From: Bryobacteraceae bacterium
Lineage (GTDB): Bacteria; Acidobacteriota; Terriglobia; Bryobacterales; Bryobacteraceae
Length of the DNA stretch: 10,769 bases
Reading direction: 5' to 3'
Assembly (NCBI GenBank): GCA_014379815.1
Contig: JACMLA010000775.1
Span: 1 to 10,769, forward strand
Position 1 is the first letter of the stretch. Each line of letters opens with the position of its first letter. A model generated the notes under the pieces. The model made no database searches. It was given only the letters and a program-made list of their open reading frames with translations, and was not told the origin of the DNA. This document shows positions 5,780-10,769 of the stretch, piece after piece. A program made the position numbers and the translations under genes.

Positions 5780-7321
5780 ATGAGGGACAAGCGCCCCCAG
5801 ATTATTATTATCGGAGCCGGTCCAGGCGGCCTTGCTGCTGCTATGCTCCTTGCCAGTGCGGGTCTCAGGGTACGGATCATTGAGGGACAATCCCGGGTCG
5901 GAGGACGCACAGCAACGTTGCAAGCTGACGGATTTCGCTTCGATACTGGACCGACGTTTTTCCTGTACCCGCGGGTACTAGAAGAAATTTACGAGGTAGC
6001 GGGACGCGAACTGCAGCGCGAAGTCCCGATGGCCAGGCTGGACCCACAGTACCGCTTGGTGTTCGGGTCGGGCGGGGAACTGCTGGCGACACCTCACGTG
6101 GAAACGATGGAGAAGGCCATCGAGAAGCTTTGTCCCGAAGACGCCCGCCACTTCCGCCGCTTTCTCACAGAAAACCGGGACAAGCTGCAGAGGTTTCGTC
6201 CGGCACTGGAGACAGCCTTCTTAAGCTGGCGCGATGTGTGTTCTCCGAACATGATGAAGTTGTTGCCGTTCCTCAGGCCGTGGATGTCACTCGACCAGGA
6301 ACTGCATCGCTATTTCTCCGATCCGCGCCTCCGCCTGGCTCTCTCGTTCCAGTCCAAGTACCTTGGAATGTCGCCGTTCCGCTGTCCGAGTTTGTTCTCG
6401 ATTCTGGCTTTCCTTGAGTATGAGTACGGTGTGTGGCACCCAATTGGGGGCTGCGGTGCGATCTCCCAAAACATGGCCCGCGTTTGTGAGGACCTGGGTG
6501 TGGAGATGCACCTGAACGAACCTGTGGAACGCATTCTGTTCGATGGCAAGAAAGCCGTTGGCGTTCAGACAGACCGCGCCGAGTATCCGTGCGAAGGCAT
6601 CGTCGTGAATGCGGATTTCGCCAGAGCCATGCAGCGTCTGGTCCCGGACCATCTCAGGAATCGCTGGTCTGACTCGAAGCTCGCAAAGAAACGTTTTTCC
6701 TGTTCTACTTTCATGCTGTATCTCGGGATTGAAGGACGCTTCGACGAGGTCTCACACCATACGATCTACATGGCGAAAGACTATCAACGGAATCTCGAAG
6801 ACATCGAGACACGGCATATCTTGTCCGATGATCCGTCTGTGTACGTTCAGAACGCCAGCGTCACCGATCCCACGCTGGCTCCGCCCGGAATGAGCACACT
6901 GTACGTGCTGGTACCAGTCACGCACCAGCATGTCAACGTCGACTGGAAGCTCGAGCGTCAGCGGTATCGTGAAATCGCGATCAACCAGCTGAAGAATATT
7001 GGCATCCACGATCTGGAGCGCAGGATCCGGTACGAAAAGATCGTCACTCCGGACGATTGGGATAAAGAGTTCCAGGTATACCGGGGAGCAACCTTCAATC
7101 TCACCCACAATCTGGGTCAGATGCTCCACCTCCGTCCGCGCAACCGCTTTGAAGATCTGGAAAGTGTTTATCTGGTTGGCGGAGGCACCCACCCTGGCAG
7201 TGGCCTGCCTGTGATCTTCGAATCGGCACGCATTACTTCGCGCCTTCTGTTATCTGATTTCGGCGCGACACCGGATTGGGCGCGTCGGGATACGCGGGTG
7301 GAAACAGCCCGCGTCGCATGA
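5780..7321 (+). CDS. CrtI/CrtN-type carotenoid desaturase
   Basis: FAD-dependent desaturase/oxidase of the phytoene desaturase (CrtI) superfamily, about 513 aa, the usual length. The N-terminal dinucleotide fold has IIIIGAGPGG (residues 8-17), an acidic residue ending the second strand (E35) and RVGGRTATL. GFRFDTGPTFFLYP follows as in CrtI/CrtN enzymes, then YLGMSPF and GVWHPIGG in the middle. The C-terminal FAD signature VGGGTHPGSGLPVIFESAR is at about 466-484. It should introduce double bonds into a squalene- or phytoene-type backbone at the membrane surface. From operon order I infer a C30 diapophytoene (dehydrosqualene) desaturase, but sequence reading alone cannot separate CrtN, CrtI and CrtP. 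GTG 5756 is an alternative start; ATG 5780 sits closer to the conserved fold. The stop overlaps the next start as ATGA. Confidence 0.88.
   Translation: MRDKRPQIIIIGAGPGGLAAAMLLASAGLRVRIIEGQSRVGGRTATLQADGFRFDTGPTFFLYPRVLEEIYEVAGRELQREVPMARLDPQYRLVFGSGGELLATPHVETMEKAIEKLCPEDARHFRRFLTENRDKLQRFRPALETAFLSWRDVCSPNMMKLLPFLRPWMSLDQELHRYFSDPRLRLALSFQSKYLGMSPFRCPSLFSILAFLEYEYGVWHPIGGCGAISQNMARVCEDLGVEMHLNEPVERILFDGKKAVGVQTDRAEYPCEGIVVNADFARAMQRLVPDHLRNRWSDSKLAKKRFSCSTFMLYLGIEGRFDEVSHHTIYMAKDYQRNLEDIETRHILSDDPSVYVQNASVTDPTLAPPGMSTLYVLVPVTHQHVNVDWKLERQRYREIAINQLKNIGIHDLERRIRYEKIVTPDDWDKEFQVYRGATFNLTHNLGQMLHLRPRNRFEDLESVYLVGGGTHPGSGLPVIFESARITSRLLLSDFGATPDWARRDTRVETARVA
7318..7321 (+). other. ATGA stop-start overlap coupling desaturase and aldehyde dehydrogenase
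   Basis: ATG 7318-7320 of the aldehyde dehydrogenase overlaps TGA 7319-7321 of the desaturase. This is the typical arrangement for translational coupling within an operon and argues against the longer TTG start (7276) for the dehydrogenase. Confidence 0.85.
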
Positions 7322-8583
7322 ACTCAACGTTCCCCGCGGCGTCGTCCACGGCAACAGCGTCGCTGACAGCCGTGGCGTCGCTGACAGAAGCAGCTCAGCA
7401 ACGTGAAGCGCAGGTACTCTGGGCGGAACAAGCTGTGCGTTCTCGCCTTGAGATCGTAAAGCGACTACGCCACATCATCAGCAGGCGCTCCGGCGACTTC
7501 GTTCGGGCGATCCCTCGCAATGCTGCTGACACTCTGGTCTCTGAAGTCCTGCCACTGGCGGAGGCCTGCCGGTTTCTGGAGCGACGCGCTGAAGCTTTAT
7601 TACGGCCCAGGCGCATGTCCTCAAGCGGGCGGCCGATATGGCTCAATGGCGTAGTCTTCGAATTGCTTCGTGAGCCCCTCGGTGTCGTGCTGGTGATCGG
7701 ACCTTTTAACTACCCGTTGTTCCTCCCGGGAGTGCAGTCAGTGCAAGCCCTGGTTGCTGGAAACGCTGTCATCGCGAAGCCGGGTCGAGGCGGTTCAGCG
7801 GCCTTGCAAATTCTTTCCGAGTGCTTGCTCGAAGCGGGCCTGGATAAACGGCTGTTCCGGGTGCTGGGTGAGTCGCCCGACGAAGCCGGGGCAGCCATTG
7901 AGGCTGGTGTGGACAAGGTGTTTCTGACCGGGTCGGAGACAACCGGAGTTGAGGTGTTGTCGCGACTCGCGAGGCACACAATTCCTTCCGTGATGGAATT
8001 ATCGGGGGACGATCCGGTTTTCGTTCGTCCGACAGCAGACCTTGCGTTGGTTGCCAGCGCGATCCGCTTCGGACAGCGATTTAACGATGGCAACACCTGT
8101 ATCGCTCCCAGGCGGGTGTTTGCTCCGCCGTTTCTGGCGGATCGATTGCGGCAGCTGACTACTCTGCCGGTAATTGCCGCTGAAGATGATGACGCTTTGT
8201 TCCAGGCTCGCCAGTCGGGGTATGCTCTCGGCGCGACAGTGTTCGGAGAGCCTGTAGAAGCTGCGAGCTTTTCTCGTCGGGTGCGCGCCGGAGTAGTGGT
8301 TATCAATGACATCATCGTTCCCACGGCTGATCCACGGGTGCCTTTTGGCGGACGCGGGCGAAGCGGGTTCGGAGTCACCCGGGGTGCAGAGGGATTGCTG
8401 GAGATGACGGCCTTAAAAGCTATCCTCGCACGCAATACGAAGTGGCTTCCCCATCTGGAAGCGCGGCATCCAGGAGACGCGGATCTGTTTGCGTCTTTTC
8501 TTCAGCTATGTCACGGCGGCACGATCCGAGAGCGCTTGCGCGCACTGTTTCGACTCATGCAACTCGGGTCGCAAAGGAGATAA
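7318..8583 (+). CDS. Compact aldehyde dehydrogenase, probable carotenoid aldehyde dehydrogenase
   Basis: NAD(P)-dependent aldehyde dehydrogenase, 421 aa, likely oxidising a carotenoid terminal aldehyde (such as diaponeurosporenal or diapolycopenal) to the acid, given its place between two carotenoid desaturase-type genes. Key residues are present: N131 in GPFNYP, K154 in IAKPGRGGSA, the TGSETTG nucleotide loop (204-210), general base E227 in MELSGDDP, and catalytic C261 in FNDGNTC. The C-terminal PFGGRGRSGFG (342-352) is typical of the superfamily. It is clearly shorter than the usual 450-500 aa: only about 24 residues separate C261 from the PVIAAEDDD strand, where about 100 are normal, and the EEIFGPV motif whose Glu contacts the nicotinamide ribose is missing. 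The frame is intact, so this looks like a compact variant rather than a frameshift. The N-terminus carries a duplicated ASLT hexapeptide. Confidence 0.87.
   Translation: MNSTFPAASSTATASLTAVASLTEAAQQREAQVLWAEQAVRSRLEIVKRLRHIISRRSGDFVRAIPRNAADTLVSEVLPLAEACRFLERRAEALLRPRRMSSSGRPIWLNGVVFELLREPLGVVLVIGPFNYPLFLPGVQSVQALVAGNAVIAKPGRGGSAALQILSECLLEAGLDKRLFRVLGESPDEAGAAIEAGVDKVFLTGSETTGVEVLSRLARHTIPSVMELSGDDPVFVRPTADLALVASAIRFGQRFNDGNTCIAPRRVFAPPFLADRLRQLTTLPVIAAEDDDALFQARQSGYALGATVFGEPVEAASFSRRVRAGVVVINDIIVPTADPRVPFGGRGRSGFGVTRGAEGLLEMTALKAILARNTKWLPHLEARHPGDADLFASFLQLCHGGTIRERLRALFRLMQLGSQRR
7354..7389 (+). repeat. Imperfect 18-bp tandem duplication in the aldehyde dehydrogenase N-terminus
   Basis: GCGTCGCTGACAG occurs at 7357-7369 and again at 7375-7387, in the same frame 18 bp apart. 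The pair encodes TASLTA-VASLTE, part of a low-complexity Ala/Ser/Thr-rich extension ahead of the dehydrogenase fold. It looks like a small slippage duplication. Confidence 0.7.
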
Positions 8584-8589
8584 GAAGTT

Positions 8590-10128
8590 ATGAACGGATC
8601 GACAGTGGTTGTGGTGGGCAGCGGACTGGGTGGGCTCACCGCAGCTTGCACGCTTGCCGCCCGTGGGTACGCAGTTACTGTGCTGGAGAAGAACGAGTGG
8701 GTTGGAGGAAAAGCGGCCGTACTCGAGAGCGACGGTTTTCGCTTCGACATGGGTCCAACCATCCTCACCGTACCCTCTGTTTTGCGCCGGGTGTTCGCCG
8801 AGGCCGGTCTGCTCATGTCGGACTATCTGGACCTGGTTCCGCTGGATCCGCAATGGCGCTGTTTCTTCGACGATGGCTCGGTGCTGGATCTGCACCAGAG
8901 ACCGGAAGACATGGCTCGGTATCTCCAGCAGGCCGCGCCGAATTCCGCAGAGGGGTACACAGAGTTTCTTGAGTTGTCCAAAGACCTCCACGAAATCTCC
9001 AGTCGCTATTTCTTCTGGAAGCCGATCGGCGGAGTCGTCGACACCTTCGATTTCACAAGGACATTTCAGATCTCTGTGCTTCAGGATCTGCTGAAGATGC
9101 GGATGGGTAAAACCGTTGCCGGCACGATCCGGGAATTCATCCCGGACACCAGGCTGGCCCAGCTGCTGGATCATTTCACCCAGTACATCGGATCTTCGCC
9201 GGAGGCCTCTCCCGCGATTCTCTGCGCGATTGCGCACATGCAGACTGCTGAAGGTGTCTGGTACCCGAGGGGCGGGACCGGCGCCGTACCCAGGGCACTT
9301 CGCCGCCTTGCAACCGATCTTGGAGTGGAGTTCCAAACCGGTGTTGAAGTGACCCGGATCCTCACTGACCACGGACATGTAAGTGGCGTGGTTACTTCCA
9401 CGGGGGCGACGATTCCTGCCGGTGCCGTGGTTTCCAACTCCGACGCGGTCCGAACCCATCGGGAACTGCTGGGTGGCGCGGCAGCTAAGTCATTTGAAAA
9501 ACGCCGGGAGTACGAGCCCGCCTGCTCAGGAGTGGTTCTGTATCTGGGTTTGAAAGAGAGATACGACCATCTTCTTCATCATGACTTCGTGTTCTCCGGC
9601 GATCCTCATGAGGAGTTCGATTACATTTACCGCCGCGGAGAACCAGCCCCTGATCCAACCTGTTACATTGCCGCCCCCGCGCAGACAGAGCCAGAGGTCG
9701 CTCCTCCGGGTGGCGAGGCCCTCTATATACTCGTGCATACGCCGTACCTGAGACCTCACCATGACTGGAAGCAGATGTTCCCTGAGTACCGCAGAGTAAT
9801 CTTCGACAAGCTGGCTCGTACAGCCGGAATGAAAGACCTCGAGCAGCGCATCGTGTTCGAGCATGCTTTGACACCTCAGGACATTCACGAACGTTACCGG
9901 GTGCTGAACGGCGCCATCTATGGAATCACCAGCCATGGGCGTTACACAGGAGCGTTCAAACCATCCAACCGAAGCAAAGACGTAAACGGGCTCTATTTGT
10001 CTGGAGGAGCGGCGCACCCCGGGCCCGGCATGCCAATGGTTATGATGTCCGGATGGATCGCAGCCGATGCGCTGGATCAGGACGGAGCAGTTGAACCTGT
10101 CAGAACCGCATGCGTAGCACACGCGTAG
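8590..10128 (+). CDS. CrtI/CrtP-type carotenoid desaturase/oxidase (second paralogue)
   Basis: Second FAD-dependent enzyme of the CrtI superfamily in the operon, 512 aa. VVVVGSGLGG (residues 6-15), E33 and VGGKAAVLES form the FAD-binding N-terminus; GFRFDMGPTILTVPSVL follows; YIGSSPEASPA and GVWYPRGG are the mid-chain family motifs. The C-terminal signature YLSGGAAHPGPGMPMVMMSGW runs over about 469-489. In C30 pathways one paralogue (CrtN) desaturates and another (CrtP/CrtNb) oxidises the terminal methyl to an aldehyde. Its position directly after the aldehyde dehydrogenase suggests the oxidase role, but the sequence does not prove which copy does which. Shine-Dalgarno AAAGGAGA (8573-8580) overlaps the end of the preceding gene. 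A short Ala/Val-rich tail follows the last conserved motif, and the next gene starts inside this one's final codons. Confidence 0.88.
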   Translation: MNGSTVVVVGSGLGGLTAACTLAARGYAVTVLEKNEWVGGKAAVLESDGFRFDMGPTILTVPSVLRRVFAEAGLLMSDYLDLVPLDPQWRCFFDDGSVLDLHQRPEDMARYLQQAAPNSAEGYTEFLELSKDLHEISSRYFFWKPIGGVVDTFDFTRTFQISVLQDLLKMRMGKTVAGTIREFIPDTRLAQLLDHFTQYIGSSPEASPAILCAIAHMQTAEGVWYPRGGTGAVPRALRRLATDLGVEFQTGVEVTRILTDHGHVSGVVTSTGATIPAGAVVSNSDAVRTHRELLGGAAAKSFEKRREYEPACSGVVLYLGLKERYDHLLHHDFVFSGDPHEEFDYIYRRGEPAPDPTCYIAAPAQTEPEVAPPGGEALYILVHTPYLRPHHDWKQMFPEYRRVIFDKLARTAGMKDLEQRIVFEHALTPQDIHERYRVLNGAIYGITSHGRYTGAFKPSNRSKDVNGLYLSGGAAHPGPGMPMVMMSGWIAADALDQDGAVEPVRTACVAHA

Positions 10129-10769
10129 AGCTCCCCAAGATCAATCGTCAGGCTCTGACGGTCTTTTCGGGGTATGTCGACTGGTACCTGCGGCGCAACT
10201 TCCATTGCGTTCGCGTTGCCGGTTCGAGTTATGCGCGCGTTGCCTCCGGCAGACCATTCCTCGTTTACGTAAACCATCCGTCGTGGTGGGACCCTCTGGT
10301 CGGTCTGGAAGTGGCGATGTACCTGTTTCCCGACTGGGCTCACTACGCGCCGATCGATGCCGAGGCACTGAGACGATACGGCTTCTTCCGCAAGCTCGGC
10401 TTTTTTGGCGTAGAACCCGGTACCGCGTCCGGCGCTGCGACATATCTGCGGATGGGTGAAGCGGTGCTTTCGCAGCAGAAGCAGGCATTCTGGGTAACGG
10501 CTCAGGGTCACTTTGCCGATCCGCGTACCCGCCCGATGCAGCTTCGACCCGGTACAGGACATTTGCTCCACCGCGTCCGCAATGTGAACGTACTGCCAAT
10601 GGCGATTGAATATCCTTTCTGGGAGGAGCGTTTTCCGGAAGCTCTGGTCCGCTTTGGGGAACCTATTGCCGTCGACGACGGTGCTTCACGACCGCCGGAC
10701 GAGTGGACTGCACTGTTGGCTGCACGGCTTGAGGCGACTCAGGATCGGCTTGCGCAGGATGCGATGGCG
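10110..10769 (+). CDS. PlsC-type acyltransferase, 3' end cut by the window
   Basis: Partial acyltransferase of the lysophosphatidate/PlsC (LPLAT) superfamily; 220 codons are read and the frame is still open at the last base. VNHPSWWD at residues 54-61 contains the catalytic H56-x4-D61 motif, and VTAQGHFADPRTRP (129-142) occupies the place of the usual E-G-T-R motif with Gln instead of Glu. This QG-H/F-x-D-x-R form differs from true glycerolipid acyltransferases. In this operon it likely attaches a fatty acyl group to a carotenoid or carotenoid glycoside, the job CrtO does in staphyloxanthin synthesis. The ATG overlaps the 3' end of the preceding gene by 19 bp and has no obvious Shine-Dalgarno, implying translation by re-initiation. 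The C-terminus and any following genes are outside the window. Confidence 0.85.
   Translation, partial: MRSTRVELPKINRQALTVFSGYVDWYLRRNFHCVRVAGSSYARVASGRPFLVYVNHPSWWDPLVGLEVAMYLFPDWAHYAPIDAEALRRYGFFRKLGFFGVEPGTASGAATYLRMGEAVLSQQKQAFWVTAQGHFADPRTRPMQLRPGTGHLLHRVRNVNVLPMAIEYPFWEERFPEALVRFGEPIAVDDGASRPPDEWTALLAARLEATQDRLAQDAMA

Noticed and set aside
7710..8435. 241-codon open frame antisense to the aldehyde dehydrogenase
   Set aside because: Its Ser/Thr/Arg/Pro-rich composition and the lack of any motif mark it as a shadow of the dehydrogenase gene.
8506..9459. 317-codon open frame antisense to the second desaturase
   Set aside because: It lies wholly opposite a gene with full CrtI motifs. Its translation has no recognisable domain and a Cys/His/Arg/Gly-rich look typical of antisense frames in GC-rich coding DNA.

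Overview
The window is a gene-dense stretch of a bacterial chromosome with moderately high GC. It has ten protein-coding genes, no RNA genes, no CRISPR array and no recognisable mobile element. Exported proteins with classical signal peptides point to a Gram-negative host. Two features recall Acidobacteriota: the 'SGHGFGHATR' glycosyltransferase and the small Lys/Ala/Gly-rich exported protein. That placement is an impression from memory, and a proteobacterium is not excluded.

Layout. Positions 89-2111 (+) hold a soluble GAF-like/GGDEF diguanylate cyclase, followed at once by a MurG-like GT-B glycosyltransferase that probably starts at a TTG just after the cyclase stop codon. Positions 2205-3601 (+) hold a small exported, LEA-like low-complexity protein and a short-chain dehydrogenase with a C-terminal membrane anchor. 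Positions 3653-4681 (+) hold L-threonine 3-dehydrogenase (tdh), which starts at TTG. Its ribosome binding site lies inside a perfect 11-bp inverted repeat. Tdh converges on a two-gene minus-strand unit (5720-4678): an exported TPR-like protein followed by a tail-anchored protein of unknown function. The two converging units share a single CTAG as both stop codons.

Divergent from the minus-strand unit is a tightly packed plus-strand operon running to the window end: CrtI/CrtN-type desaturase, aldehyde dehydrogenase, second CrtI/CrtP-type desaturase/oxidase, and PlsC-type acyltransferase (cut by the window edge). Gene junctions overlap or are a few bases apart. The content and order match C30 carotenoid pathways that carry terminal methyl groups through aldehyde to carboxylic acid and then acylate the product (staphyloxanthin-like or diapolycopenoate-like). 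The desaturase-Ald-oxidase order resembles, as I recall it, that of Methylomonas. No carotene/squalene synthase is visible, so the substrate genes must lie outside the window.

Points most worth a second look are the tdh ribosome-binding-site inverted repeat, the unusually compact aldehyde dehydrogenase (about 75 residues missing between the catalytic Cys and the C-terminal region), and the completeness of the carotenoid operon beyond the right edge. I see no evidence of a wholly new type of system.
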